Positions 10,709-21,954 of a stretch of DNA of 64,000 nt are shown here, in pieces (positions within the stretch are counted from its first letter, which is position 1; each line of letters begins with the position of its first letter). The stretch lies in contig JAUIRK010000112.1 in NCBI GenBank assembly GCA_030549495.1, positions 1-64,000 of the forward strand, given 5' to 3'. The DNA is from Nectonema munidae. Lineage: Eukaryota > Nematomorpha > Nectonematoida > Nectonematidae. Under the pieces are notes generated by a model. The model searched no databases. It was not told where the DNA came from and saw nothing but the letters and a program-made list of their open reading frames with translations. Position numbers and translations under genes: made by a program.

Positions 10709-11429
10709 AGACAGTATGTTTTTTAACAAAGTTGATTTCTTTCTGGACAAATTTACAAGTTTTGTTAAATGCTGAATGATTAATGTCTGGGCATTTACTT
10801 TTATTACAGTTAGCACATTTGTATTCAGATTCAGTGACTGTACATGAACTACCGTTATGACTTTCACTACAAAACTTACAAACACTCGTATTCTTACACT
10901 CAGATGCTGTATGACCCATTAAACAACAGTTAGAGCACTGTTTATATGAATAAAAAGGTAAGACCCTAGAATGAAACAAACCAAAAAACAGTCTATAGTT
11001 GCACATACTAATGTATTTAAAAACAGAAGAAGATACTTTTAGTACCGCAATCTTTAAATTTTGATCCTTGAACGGTTTAGAGAATAAAAATTGCATCATA
11101 CCACCACTGTCCAAAATAGTTTGAAGACCATCATTTTTTGACAAAATAGAAGAAACTATGGATTCATTGTCGAATGATGTAGGAACTAACAAAGAAACTT
11201 TAGGATAAAATTTCACTTCTTTGATGATTTTTAATTTGCTACTCTCTATAATTTCTTTTGCCTTATCAGATGATGCTTTGTTTGGAAAATTTAAAGCAAT
11301 TGAGTTTTTAAGATTGATGGCTTTTTTAATTGGGATAAATTTCAATTTTTCATCAAAGCTTGACAAGAGTTTCTCTCGATCATTATTTTCAGTAGATACG
11401 ATTAATTGATTTATTGGGCTTTTTACCAC
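10695..11429 (-). CDS. LINE ORF1, C-terminal part with zinc knuckles
   Basis: A 244-residue frame. The N-terminal half looks like a gag-like or RRM-type nucleic-acid-binding fold. The C-terminal half has clustered CCHC-type cysteines (YKQCSNCCLMGHTASEC, VCKFCSESHNGSSC, then KCANCNKSKC). It probably binds the LINE RNA in the ribonucleoprotein particle. Just upstream, the minus strand reads on in this frame (NEYAVERPLYSDVVKSPI), showing it was once joined to the zinc-finger frame at 11484-11786; a one-base shift near 11480 now separates them. Confidence 0.75.
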   Translation of the reverse strand: MVKSPINQLIVSTENNDREKLLSSFDEKLKFIPIKKAINLKNSIALNFPNKASSDKAKEIIESSKLKIIKEVKFYPKVSLLVPTSFDNESIVSSILSKNDGLQTILDSGGMMQFLFSKPFKDQNLKIAVLKVSSSVFKYISMCNYRLFFGLFHSRVLPFYSYKQCSNCCLMGHTASECKNTSVCKFCSESHNGSSCTVTESEYKCANCNKSKCPDINHSAFNKTCKFVQKEINFVKKHTVYDYE

Positions 11430-11483
11430 ATCTGAATATAAAGGCCTTTCAACAGCATATTCATTGGATTTATTTTTCTTTTG

Positions 11484-11786
11484 TTAGGTAAACATAGGAA
11501 AGGAGTCTAATTTATGTTCTATTTTGTTGAGTGTTTTAAGAATTTGGGAATTGTTTGTTTTGTCTTTCTTGGATTCTGTTTGTGAAGAAGGAGAAGAGAT
11601 ACATGACTTACATAACCATCTTATTCCTAAATGAAAAAATTTATCGATGACTTCACTAAATTCTTTATCAAGATTTTGACAATCATAACAAAACCATTCT
11701 CCACATGAATGACAGTGAGCCATATCCTTACATGAAGAATCTTTACAGAAGAAGCACGACCAAGGAGTCTTTGACTTTTTTTTCAT
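11484..11786 (-). CDS. LINE ORF1, N-terminal PHD-like zinc finger
   Basis: A 100-residue frame beginning at an ATG with a cysteine/histidine-rich finger: WSCFFCKDSSCKDMAHC, CHSCGEWFCYDCQNL, then WLCKSC. The spacing resembles the PHD/ESSS-type finger found at the N-terminus of some CR1-clade ORF1 proteins. It is followed by a serine/lysine-rich linker and a short helix (KTLNKIEHKLD). It ends early because of the frame break near 11480. The sequence at 11787-12010 is taken as the 5' leader. Confidence 0.75.
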   Translation of the reverse strand: MKKKSKTPWSCFFCKDSSCKDMAHCHSCGEWFCYDCQNLDKEFSEVIDKFFHLGIRWLCKSCISSPSSQTESKKDKTNNSQILKTLNKIEHKLDSFPMFT

Positions 11787-12213
11787 GGAGAGAGAAAAAA
11801 AAATGTCGCGAAAATTTTAGGAAAAATAGAAATAATATTTTAAGGAAATAATATTTTAAGGAAGTAATACTTTGAAAAAAGGAACCAGAAGAGAAATAAA
11901 AATTATTATTACTACGAATAATAATAGTTTAAAACTCTGCTGTACTTATAATAACCAACAAACCACCTTTACAAATAAAACTTAGTTAAAATTATCCGCC
12001 ATTTTTGTTTAGAGCAAATAGGAACAAGCAACAAATATTAAAGCATTTATTGTTTTTTGCACAGTTCATCGCCTAAAACCTCAAGTTGATATCAAATGTC
12101 ACGTATTAAAGAAAGAATTAAAATTTCCAATTGAAGTGTCCGAAGACAAAAACTCTAATGAAGTATTTTGTTTTTATTTATTATGTTATATAGTAAAGTT
12201 GTATACATATACA

Positions 12214-12456
12214 GTAAACTCTACTTAAGGAGAATATATTGGGACTCTTTAAAAAATGTCAAGATAGACGAAATAGAAGCAATACTTTTATAATTAACAT
12301 TCATAAGGATAAATAAAAATTTTTTTTACATTAAATTACATGCTTATAGAACACAAACAACATATTCCAAACTAAATTCTCCTAAGATGTCTCGTTTTTG
12401 TGTTTGCTGAAACATATAGAACACTTGTTGTTTTTAATACCATTGAGAAAACCCCT
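12214..12456. other. AT-rich stretch, possible pogo/Tigger-type terminal sequence
   Basis: The sequence starting ACAGTAAACTCTACTTAAGG resembles terminal sequences of invertebrate pogo-like elements (CAGT...), but I cannot find the matching end. No coding frame is visible between here and the MITE at 12461. Confidence 0.2.
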
Positions 12457-12460
12457 TTAA

Positions 12461-12589
12461 CCCATTTATGACCAATGTTCCTATTTTGGAACATAAGTAA
12501 TTTCATCTTCGTCTGCTTTTTTCAATGACTTTGAATATAAATCGTCTGCGTTTTTTAGATATCGTCTGCTTTGCTTGGTCTTAAATGGG
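12461..12589 (+). mobile_element. piggyBac-like MITE with TTAA target duplication (copy 1)
   Basis: A 129-bp element flanked by TTAA on both sides, starting CCCATTTATGACCAATG and ending GACCAAGCAAAGC in reverse (CTTAAATGGG). Internal marks are a small palindrome GTTCC-N6-GGAAC and three copies of TCGTCTGC. TTAA duplications and a 5' CCC are the hallmark of the piggyBac superfamily. Other copies are at 28530-28588 (partial), 32270-32399, 47929-48059 and 48064-48194. Confidence 0.85.
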
Positions 12590-12684
12590 TTAAAGGCATA
12601 ATTTTGCAATTTAGAGGCAATAGGATTTGTGCAGTTATTCTTGTATATATTTGCTTTGATTTATTCTATTCCAGATTTGCAACC

Positions 12685-14655
12685 ATGGCTAAACGGCGCA
12701 TATACTTAGAAGCCTACCTCAACATTAGCTTCACCACTCTACTCGCCAACGACGGCATTGAGAAACCACAGTGTATTTTGTGCCATGCTGCCCTGAGTGC
12801 AAAGTCAATGAAACCATAAAAACTTGAGCTTCATCTCGAGATGAAACATCCTGAACACACAAAGGAGGGTTGAGATTTCTTGAAGCGGCATGAAGGGTGT
12901 CTTAAAAGCTAAAGAATCAATGGAAGTGGATCATTTCAGCAGCAGAGTGCAGCCGTAGTGGAAGCCTCATAGGAGATTGCATTCGAAGTTACTAAACAAA
13001 AAAAGCCTCACACAATTGGAGAAAATCTTCTTAAACCCTGCATGATGAAAGCAGTAAATCTTATTCGTGAAAAAGAGAGTGCAAAGAAGATGCAGAAAGT
13101 ATCCCTGACAAATAATACTACTATAGAGAGGCGCATTTCTAAAATGTCAATGTATGTGAAGGAACACGTTTTGACTAAAATCAAACGTTCCCCTTTGTTC
13201 TTCTTTCAACTCAACGAGTCAACAGATGTAAGTTCATGTTCCCAGTTGCTTCTCTTCGTGAGATACATAAATTCAGGTGACATCAAAGACGAATTCTTAT
13301 TATGCAGTGCACTTGAAGCGACAACAAAAGCTGATGATGTCATGAAAAAAGAAACTTTTTTTCAAGACGAAGATCTTCAATGCAAAAAATTGAGTGGGTT
13401 TTGTACAGAAGGGGTACCCGCTATGCTGGATCGATTCAGGATTCCACTCGAAATGAAAAAGCTAGCACCTCAAAATTTTTACATCTTAATATCCTCATAT
13501 GGCGATAATTCACCGGTATGCTCTCGCCTGAAGGACTCTCACTGCTTCGATGCCAGAAGTGCTTGAATCTGTAATCAAAGTAAATTATGTGAAGACTCAA
13601 TCACTCATTACTCGCCTGTTTAAAAAACTATGCAAATAAACGTTATTAATCGTGTCTTTGAAATGAAAGTTGAAATAAAGCTATTCCTGAGACTCAAGAA
13701 AGAAAAGATCTTATAGCTCACGTTGAATATGAAGCATGTCATAAAAGGGTTCCTTACATAGCTGACATTGTTGACCAGCTGATTAGTTTAGTTTAAAGCT
13801 TCACGGAAGGGAAACACGTATTCTGCTTTTTCGATAGTCTTCGAGCCTTTGTTTTCAAACTGCATGTGTAGGTGTCGAAAAACCAATTTTGGAAACATCG
13901 TTATGCTTGAAAAACTTTGTGGAGTGATGGATGAGTCTCAGATCCAACTAGATCAGTTTCTCAAGGATGAGATTACCGAATATTTTCATGTCTCTAGAAA
14001 AGGAAGTAGAGTGTTACTTCCCTGAGCTTTCACGGAACAGGACGCCCTGGTAAGGAATCCATTTTTTATTGAATTTGCTGTATCTAGCATACCAGATGAT
14101 ATCCAAGATTAATTTCTGGATCTCAGGACGGACTCTTCAGCTCATGATCTCTTCAAGGTGAAATTTGTGACTCAGTTCTGCTGCGCTATGTATCAGGCAT
14201 ACTCCAAAGTCAGCATGATAGCTTTGCGTATCCTTGTTCCATTTGCATCTACCTACATATGTGAGTCAGGATCTTTTGTCAGTATAAAAGGAAAGAATAG
14301 GAACAGATTGGATATTGGAGATGACATGAAACTGGCTCTAACAAACTTTCGGCCACGAATTTCAAAGTTTTCTATTGAAATGCAGCAGCAGGCATCTCAC
14401 GAGCTCGGTTGGATAACTGTTCAATCAAACATATCTATGTTTTTTTTCTAAATTCACGTTGAATCAATGAAACTAAATTTGCTGATAAATAATTACAGAA
14501 TTTTTAAATATATTTTTTTAGATGTTTCAACTCTCTCCTTCACAGAAAATAAAAAAATTAAGCTGGTGATAGTAGACCCTAAGTAGGAGGTCACGTGAGT
14601 TTTAAACTTTTAGTTAAGAGGTCGCAATTGTCAAAAGGTTGGCAACCCCTGCATT
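12685..14655 (+). pseudogene. hAT transposase of the ZBED5/SCAND3-like group, broken
   Basis: Pieces of one hAT transposase occur in order. A BED zinc finger begins with MAKRR at 12685 and has the pair CILC, with LELHLEMKHPEH just after. A central part at 13042-13460 (KPHTIGENLLKPCM, ISKMSMYVKEHVLTKI, FFQLNESTDVSSCSQLLLF, YINSGDIKDEFLLC) carries the acidic residue of LNESTD. A C-terminal dimerisation part lies at 14158-14451 (STYICESGSFVSIKGKNRNRL). In between, stops and shifts destroy the frame, and a 36-bp foreign-looking insert lies at 13471-13506. The 3' end may be the hAT-like terminus GGTTGGCAACCCCTG at 14639-14655. I could not place the matching 5' terminus. Confidence 0.8.
13471..13506 (+). 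repeat. 36-bp exact duplicate of 14923-14958 inside the hAT relic
   Basis: A 36-bp tract starting CAAAATTTTTACATCTTAAT is identical to 14923-14958 in the same orientation, 1.45 kb away. In the hAT frame it sits where family members have the conserved stretch before the second catalytic region, so it marks a junction where transposase sequence was lost. Confidence 0.8.
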
Positions 14656-15608
14656 AGAGGATGATTATTATCATTATAATGCTTACCAAATGTTTCACTC
14701 AACTTTTCATTTCTGGCATCGTTCCAATGTTCTCAATGACGAAAGTTCTATGAAGAATCAATTTCACAGAGAGGAAAGTAAGGAGTTGAAAATAGTTTAT
14801 TTGGGAAAAACAATTACAACATGAAAGACGAAGCCTCGACAAATCTTGAGGTGTTTGTTTATGCGTGTATATATATATTAGGGAAGTATCGGATATCCGT
14901 ATTCGCAAGTGCGGAATACCGGCAAAATTTTTACATCTTAATATCCTCATATGGCGATCATTTAAGTTTCAATACAATTTTCAAATATTTTTCTTTTTCC
15001 TATATGTCACAACGTTTTTTTCTTTCGAATTTTCAATTTTTATTTCATCCAAAATTTTTTTGATAAGTACGTCTTTACAATAACACACATACAATGACAT
15101 CTTCTCTCTAAATTTTCAATTTTTAAAAGTATAAACTAATTCTGACATCCACATCTGGAGATACGAAAAAATGTCTTATCCCTTACATCTCTTATATTTG
15201 TGTATATTTGTGAGTGTACGTACAGTGTAGCTCAGGGATAGTTATATAAGTAAGTAATTGGGTGCGTACAAAATGTAACTCAAGGGCATTATAAAAGATG
15301 GCATTCTGGGTGAATGACTGCTATAATTGTATCAACCTTGAATTTACTACAAATATCAATACTGCTCTTTCCAAATAGATCTCCAATATAGATCTAAAAT
15401 CAGAATATTTTAACAACTTTGCTTTGAAAAGCATAACCGATTGAATGAATTGAAAAAGAATATTTCATTAAGTCATATAAAAACAATTCACTTTCAGTGT
15501 TTTACTCTTATAACGATGGATTTTGGTGATTTCGGATAACATTCTTCTTTCATTAGAATTTGACTTCGATCTTCTAATCCTGACACATACTTTCAGCATC
15601 ATCTAAAT
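14656..15608. other. AT-rich stretch without a recognisable gene
   Basis: Short open frames occur but lack family signatures and overlap one another on both strands. The only notable point is the donor-like copy of the 36-bp tract at 14923-14958. No transposon end is clear. Confidence 0.4.
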
Positions 15609-16045
15609 CCGTGTTTCTCAACCTTTTTTTACGCATGGACCTCTTTTCACTTCTTTTTTTCTTGGTGGACCCCTTCATAAAAATTTGACTAAAAATATTT
15701 ATTTTAATATTTTTCCCTAATAAAATTTTTGAGGTTATGATATAGAAAATAGTATATTACTTAGAATTCATATTGAAATGAAAGAAAATCTAATGCAACA
15801 ATTTTTATAATAAAAAACGAACGACATTTCATGAGATCCCTTAGGTTGCATTGAAGTTAATGCTAGTCGTAAAGCACTTCTTTTTACGATGTCAAGTCTA
15901 TTGCGAACTTTTTATAATAATAAAACCGTTATGAGATGGTTTTCTTCGTGGACCACCAAAATATCATTGTGGGCCCCGCCTGTGAACCCCCTGAATTATT
16001 ATATGGACCCCTAGGGTCCATGTGGACCCCGGTTGAGAAACCCTG
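15609..16045 (+). mobile_element. hAT-type MITE with 8-bp target duplication
   Basis: A 437-bp non-coding element with inverted ends: it begins CCGTGTTTCTCAACC and ends, in reverse, CAGGGTTTCTCAACC. The flanking octamers ATCTAAAT (15601-15608) and ATTTAAAT (16046-16053) differ by one base, fitting the 8-bp duplication made by hAT transposases. It is rich in GGACCC/GGGTCC words near both ends. Confidence 0.8.
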
Positions 16046-16839
16046 ATTTAAATGATAGAATTTAATTCCATAGTAGCATGGGTTCTTAGGATTGAAAATT
16101 TTCAAATTACACTTGCCTCTAAAAGAAACAAGTTTTTATCAATTGTTACAGATTTGATTGCATTCCGGTAGGTTGAACATACGATGTATTAAAAAAATGG
16201 TAGCAAATATTTCTGAAATTTTGACTGTTCGGTCACAACATTGACCAATAAGAAATAAACAAAACAAAAATAGTGATGGTGTATCATAAAATTTTCGTGA
16301 CAATTTTTCAAAGTTAAATATTTTGGATAAAAACTTGTACATGTCACATTTTTATCGCATTACAGCATTGTGTGTTCAACTACCAATTATGTTACTCATG
16401 TAATAAATATATTTATTTATTTTTTATTCGTATTTATATTTTTTTTATAAAAAATTACTTATTTTAGTATCTAATAATAAGGAATAAAATAATAATCTTA
16501 TTTATAATGCATCTGGGATTTTTGAGTTAAATGCTGTAACTTATAAATATCTGCCATACAAGCTGTCATTTCTGACTATTTGTGCAGTGCTTATCTTAAT
16601 GTTTAATGTTATACCTACACCTGTTTAAATATATATTTTTTTAGTTGTAATCTGTTACATACTCTTAATAAAAATCTTCGTTCTCATCTTAAAGATTTTG
16701 GATTATATCTTCTAAGATAAATGATCTTGAAAAAAAATTGGAAGATTTCTAAAACACATCACAAACAACTTATTGATTCATACACAGGTGTAAAGATAGA
16801 AAATTAATTGAAAAAATAACTTTAAGTTAATTTCCATCT

Positions 16840-17244
16840 TTAGCTTTGTTTTCTTTTATATATGTTGAAGTATCTCATGTGTGAAAAAAAAGTTGCAAAA
16901 TTTTTATTATGTCTCTTTCCCCCAAAGCAAGACCTACACGATATTTCAAATGTTTTGCAAATTAGTTCTTCCTCGAGTGCCCAACATCTACAGAAGATAA
17001 ATGTTCTTTTCTGAAATTCCACTACTCGTGGTGGAAAAGCTTTCAGTGAAAAAGCTACTGTCAAAAGAAACGTCGTCCAAAGAAGGTGAACTACTATACT
17101 ATCAGTTTTCATGAAGGAATAATTCAAAAAATTGTAGCAAATTGTTTTGATAAAAATGAAGCAAAAAGTTTTATTTTTGAGAAGAAATCTTGACCAAAAA
17201 TTTGGAACATATGCGAAGATATGTGTACACAAATGCTCAAACAT
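16840..17244 (-). CDS. Unrecognised 134-codon frame
   Basis: An open frame with several hydrophobic stretches and eight or so cysteines. I do not recognise it. Base composition is no different from the surroundings and there is no clear polyadenylation signal or paralogue in the window. It could be a chance frame; the flanking 16060-16840 and 17245-18470 hold no better candidate. Confidence 0.12.
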   Translation of the reverse strand: MFEHLCTHIFAYVPNFWSRFLLKNKTFCFIFIKTICYNFLNYSFMKTDSIVVHLLWTTFLLTVAFSLKAFPPRVVEFQKRTFIFCRCWALEEELICKTFEISCRSCFGGKRHNKNFATFFSHMRYFNIYKRKQS

Positions 17245-18470
17245 CCACTTCTTTTATATATTTTACGTTTATTTTACAGGAAACAAACACGGTCCTGCCG
17301 GTCTTTTCTATATTACCATAACGTAGCGTTTGTCTTACGGCTGAAGTAATGCTATAGGATTAAGGGTTAGGTTATGAAATAATTCTCGGGTATTATTGCC
17401 TGTGATGGATACAGACAACATATCAAAAATGATCCATACTTTGTGCAGAGCGAGAAACAACCACTCTATCAATCATCCATTCACAAAATATTGGAATTAC
17501 AAGTAGAAAAGCTGCACGTTTGGTTAAAATTTAATTGGCAAAGTTAGCAAATTTTTTATTTTTATTATTTTCCTTAGATAAAGAATCTATCTTTATCACT
17601 CTATAAATCCTCCTATATAAAAAAACATTCTACTAATGATCTGATGTTTCGACAGAAGCAAATTTTATAAAATACTCTACCAATTATCCAATGTCTCAGG
17701 CGAAACGACTAGTTATAATGTAGAAGATAGACACTGTAAAAATTATATAGTAATATTACTACTAAAAACATAGTAAAGCTAAGCCTTACTAAATATAAAG
17801 TTCAATTACCATCTAAATAGGTATAAATATGGATACTACAATTTGAAGAATGGTGAAATATTGTTCTACTATTTATATAGTTAAAATTGCTATCAAAAAT
17901 GCGAAATAAATTGAAAATAAATTTTTCCAATAGTATTTTTACTGGATATTCAATCAAGGTATAATTTTATTTTTGTCAACCTTCACTTAGATTTTAAATT
18001 CCTTTTACCAATACTGATAGCTTAAATTATTATAAATTAAATTTTATAAAATTATTGTATTTAGATGCCGTTAATATGCACATATTATTTATTATATTTT
18101 GATAATTTCATAAAAAAAAATTACTTCAACATCCTATAATTATAAATTAATTAAAATTAAAAAATTTTTATAATCCTTTACTTTTAAAAATTTTAAAATT
18201 AGATGTTTTTAAATTTTTGGTCTAAAAATTTCAAGAAACAAAATTCGTATCTCGTGTATGAGATTGGGGTATATCTCTTTCATTGTACTTGTGCAAAATG
18301 GAATTTTTAAATTATCCAAACTTATTTTACGTTTCTTTCAACTCACTTTTAGTAATTTCGATTAAATGACTTCAAGTTGTTTTGAAAAATCACTTTTTGA
18401 ACTGAAGTTCTTTAAAACGTGTAAGAAAAGTTTCTTTAAAGATTATTGTGAAAATGAAGCCAAACCAAGT
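17245..18470. other. AT-rich stretch without a recognisable gene
   Basis: Contains TA-rich words such as TAGTAATATTACTACTAAAA at 17745-17770 and a block (about 17880-17940) that resembles 20325-20385, suggesting an old dispersed AT-rich repeat. I see no coding region. Confidence 0.35.
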
Positions 18471-18524
18471 GTTCACAAATAACATGTGGCTCTCAGCAGC
18501 ATTTTGCCCACCCCTGCTCTAAGA
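18470..18524 (+). mobile_element. Probable hAT element terminus
   Basis: The sequence GTGGCTCTCAGCAGCATTTT followed by GCCCACCCCTG resembles the 3' terminal sequence of ZBED-type hAT elements, whose ends begin CAGGGGTGGGC in reverse. No matching 5' end was found, so this is a solo end. The following 18525-19430 holds nothing recognisable. Confidence 0.35.
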
Positions 18525-19429
18525 TGTTCAATATAGAGAGAGGTTTTCTTGTACTTACTCTTTAGAAGTCTTCATAAAACCCTTTATTGAGGGTGGAGTG
18601 AAAGAAGAAGCTTTTATAAAAATGGCTCATTAAATCTTCATTAAAATCTTTTTATAAACAGACTTCGTTTTTTTTCTCTATCAGTCAAATAAAAGTAATG
18701 CTGAGTATTTTAGTTGCAAGGAAGTGAAATACAGGAAGTATAAAATTGAAACAACCTAGAAACTATAAATAATAAATTTGTTCTTTACTTAGGATTGTAA
18801 TAAAATTTCTTTCAACCTTTTACAACTACATCCTCAAAATGAACTATGGCAAAAAGTTAATTATATCTTTTAAATCAATCAAACACAAACATCTTGAACA
18901 ATTTTTTTGTATAGAAGCTAAAATCTATGCTTCGGCAAAAAAGGTTAACACAAAGTTTTCTCGTTGAGTGTTTTAAAGGCTAGTGTTTTCTTTTTAAATT
19001 TACTTTTTGAAATGTTCTCTATGCATTTCCTCACTTTTTTGCATATAAAGAGTGGAACCATTTTTTTGAGAATGATCCTTTGATGCGGTAGCATCCTTAA
19101 AAAGATTTAAATAGCGTGTAACATAAACATTTATTCCATTTTTTTTTAATTTAAAAATATTTTAAAAACATATAAAATTAAAAAAAAATAAGTTCTAAAT
19201 TTTTTACAGCAGTAATTAGTTAATGTAGGTTTCAGGGTATAGACAATAGACAAATCCACATATGTTTTTTTTATTTATTTTAACCGGATTTTACTTCAAA
19301 GTTTGTTTGATTGCGCTTTCAAAAATGGAATGAAAATTTAAACAAAAATAAGTCAAAATTAATGCTTTTTTCTTAGGAATAATCAGTTAAATCTAAAATT
19401 GGATGATTTGCTCTTTGAAGTTGTATAGA

Positions 19430-20165
19430 CACTTTTCGTGTTAGGCATAATAATAATAAATTGAGTTGGAAAAAGCATATTTCATATGTTAATAGTAAGC
19501 TTTCTAGAGGGATTGGAATTTCGCAAACTTGTAAATGTTTTCTTTCTCTTTGAGTCCAACCATTTCTTCTTGCTTTCACCCTACATTAATTAATGTCTCT
19601 CAATTTCGGGAAAAAATCAGTAAGATATATTTATGACGTTAACTATGAATATGCCCATACAATCTATTTATTTCTTGATTGCAACATAGTAAAACTTAAA
19701 GATCATATAAGCATAATGCAGCAATGTTTATATTTAAACTCTTTAATGGAAGTTTGTCTAATGTCTTTGAAGAGTTTTACCAGATACGTTCCGATTATCA
19801 TAATTCTGGAATAGTAATACCCATTTTATTGGAATACGTATTGAATCATTTAAAAAATTGATTAAAAAAAATACACTGAAAAATATTCATCCATATGTGC
19901 AACTTGTCATTGTTATTCGTCTTATTTTTCTAAGCGTAATCTTCAGGCTTTTCCATCTTACTTCATTTGATATCCATAGCACTGCAACTTACATTTTTAA
20001 TAAGGGTTAGAAAGTGTTGATTATACATTTATCCTTATTATTCAGAATTTCATTCTCTATCTTCAATTGTGAATACTATCCTCAGAATTTATTTTATTGT
20101 ATGTTTTATCTCCTTCATCTTTGTTTAACTCTGTATTTTCCCAATGAATCTTCTTCTTCTTCTCA
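19430..20165 (+). mobile_element. LINE relic: RT thumb, C-terminus and 3' end
   Basis: Plus-strand translation gives RT thumb sequence near 19460-19545 (KLSWKKHISYVNSKLSRG) and then FGKKSVRYIYDVNY with an AHT segment and LDCNIVKLKDHI, matching the connector of CR1-like ORF2 proteins. The copy is interrupted by stops and shifts, and ends in a short TTC repeat at about 20146-20162, the same kind of tail seen on other LINE copies here. Confidence 0.6.
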
Positions 20166-20649
20166 CATTACTTATTTAAAAAATAAATGTAGTAATATTA
20201 CAATCTACCATTTTTTTTTATAAAAATGAAAAATTTATTTGAAAAAAAGCACAAAAAAAAGTAAAAAAGAAATCTTCATCCAACTTCATTCAACAAAAGG
20301 AGAAATTAACTGCTATTAATACAGTTAACAACACTACCAAAAATGGTAATAAATTGAAGATAAATTTTTTTATATATCATTTTAAAAAAGCTTAATCAAG
20401 TAATTTTCCCATTTTTACTATATATTAAATACTTTGATAATAATTTGTTTAAAGTATCATGAATTAATTTTTAATAAATCATTGGAATTAGATGGCGTTA
20501 TACTTTAAATGTTCTATATCTAATTATTATTTTAAATTAAACTAAACTTTAAAATAAAAAAAAAACTAGAAAATTAGAATTTTTTATATTTTTTTTAAAT
20601 TTTTTTGTTATTTATTCAAGTACCAAAATCTAAAAATTCGTAGATTGAT
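20166..20649. other. AT-rich stretch, inner edge of the right arm
   Basis: No gene. 20380-20500 resembles 2738-2860 in reverse orientation, which may be the eroded continuation of the inverted duplication. Confidence 0.35.
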
Positions 20650-20714
20650 AGATTTTTTTACTTTTGAAGATAAATATCGTAAGATTTAGTATATTCAGTA
20701 TCGAAAAACTTTTT

Positions 20715-21133
20715 TTTTTTTTATAATCATATTCTTTTATCTAGGAACAAGATACATTCCGTTGTGCCGGTTTTTTACCCTGGTTTTCTTCCTCTGAAGA
20801 ATTTAAAGGTTTTTACGGTTAGGTAGTGCTCTAGCGACGCGATTCTACGTGGTTAGTAATCAAGCTATCACTAGACAATAAGTTTGTTTCCCAAATTGGG
20901 AGCGTTCGCGTTAGGATTGTATCGTTCTCTCAGTTGTATTTATATATTGTCTCATAAATTCTTGTAAAATAATATATATAACAAGGTATAGCTATTCTTT
21001 TGTAACAAGGGCCGGTAGGCGTTTAGTGTGATGGAAAGTCCATGTAGACTTGGACTCAGCATTCCGGGCGGGCTACGATATCCGAAAGGATGGTTGCGAA
21101 CGTCACAAAAACAACGTAATTAATTAATTAATT
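20715..21133. mobile_element. SINE-like retroposon present in one arm only, 11-bp target duplication
   Basis: A 419-bp segment flanked by exact copies of AAAAACTTTTT (20704-20714 and 21134-21144). The left arm has a single uninterrupted version of this site (about 2289-2300), so the empty site is visible. One end is a T-run (poly-A read on the minus strand) and the other an (AATT)n run, so orientation is uncertain. The GC-richer part (about 21010-21110) contains TAGTGTGATGG and GGTTGCGAACG, which loosely resemble RNA polymerase III A and B boxes about 75 nt apart. No coding frame. This is a SINE or another short LINE-mobilised retroposon; the family is not recognised. Confidence 0.7.
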
Positions 21134-21771
21134 AAAAACTTTTTGTAATAGTAGAAAAAGCACACAATATCATTAATTTTACTATATTAAGTTGTAAAAT
21201 TAGACTAGCAATAATTATTTTATAATAAGAGCATCTACTACATCTTTTTTCAGTGCGAGGGTATGAATTTACATAAATATTAATTAAGGTATAACGCTGA
21301 TAAGCGAAAAAGCAATTAAGCCATACCCAGCTCAGAGACAATTCGATCAATAGGACAGCCGATTGATTAGAATTTCACTCTGAAGACTAATATTTAGGCT
21401 TTATGGTTTCGGTAGGTTATATCCTATCTCGCGGTATATCGCGCGATGTTATAATTGGTTCATAATGTTGTTATTAAAAATGACTTCATTCATATTTAAC
21501 TGGATATATTTGACATTGGGAAAGCTGAAATCCAATCCAGTATACGCTTTGGATGAACTGTATAATGTAACTAGAGAAAAATGGATGAAAATGTAATTAA
21601 TGTGAAAAGTATGAAATAAATATTGAATTTGAGTGTGTAGTTACTCAGATAATCTTGGCTAATTGATGTGTTTTTTCTGCTAAAGTGTTATGACGAAATC
21701 GATTTTCTTCATGGTGGTTCAAAATTGCTTAATATCATGGTCGCCCTCTTAAAAAAATTAATGGAACTAGT

Positions 21772-21954
21772 ATGACTGAGTTAAATTATGAAAGCTTGAA
21801 GTATTTCTATAGTAAAATGTCTACTATTATAGATACCTTGATTGCATGTATAGCCAAACCAAAAAGAAATGCGTTAGGATACCTAAAATCTCTTGCTAGT
21901 GAACTGTTTATCTTACATGACGCCATTTTATCCTGCCAGATTTGTAAGAAATAA
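21772..21954 (+). CDS. Conserved 60-codon frame, right-arm copy
   Basis: The partner of 1479-1661, in the mirrored position and convergent with its receptor gene. The residues differing are A/T, S/C, V/A, S/P and T/A. It has the same candidate splice acceptor and donor. See the left copy for why coding status is doubtful. Confidence 0.25.
   Translation: MTELNYESLKYFYSKMSTIIDTLIACIAKPKRNALGYLKSLASELFILHDAILSCQICKK

Larger units (their letters stand above)
7399..12010 (-). mobile_element. Nearly full-length non-LTR retrotransposon (CR1/Jockey-superfamily LINE)
   Basis: The minus strand carries, in order, an ORF1 with a zinc finger and CCHC-like knuckles, an ORF2 with an APE-type endonuclease and a reverse transcriptase, then an (ATT)n tail at about 7399-7430. 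This is the usual layout of CR1/Jockey-type LINEs, which copy their RNA at a nicked target site. The 5' limit is uncertain; I placed it near 12010, where the untranslated leader fades. ORF1 has one frame break (about 11480). ORF2 has about three: a T-run near 9730, near 9505, and near 9188. Motifs are otherwise intact, so the insertion is fairly young. It sits inside the older RNase H LINE, whose linker resumes immediately beyond the tail. Confidence 0.85.

Noticed and set aside
14639-15083. Cluster of short frames on both strands after the hAT relic
   Set aside because: No signature, composition like the surroundings, mutually overlapping.
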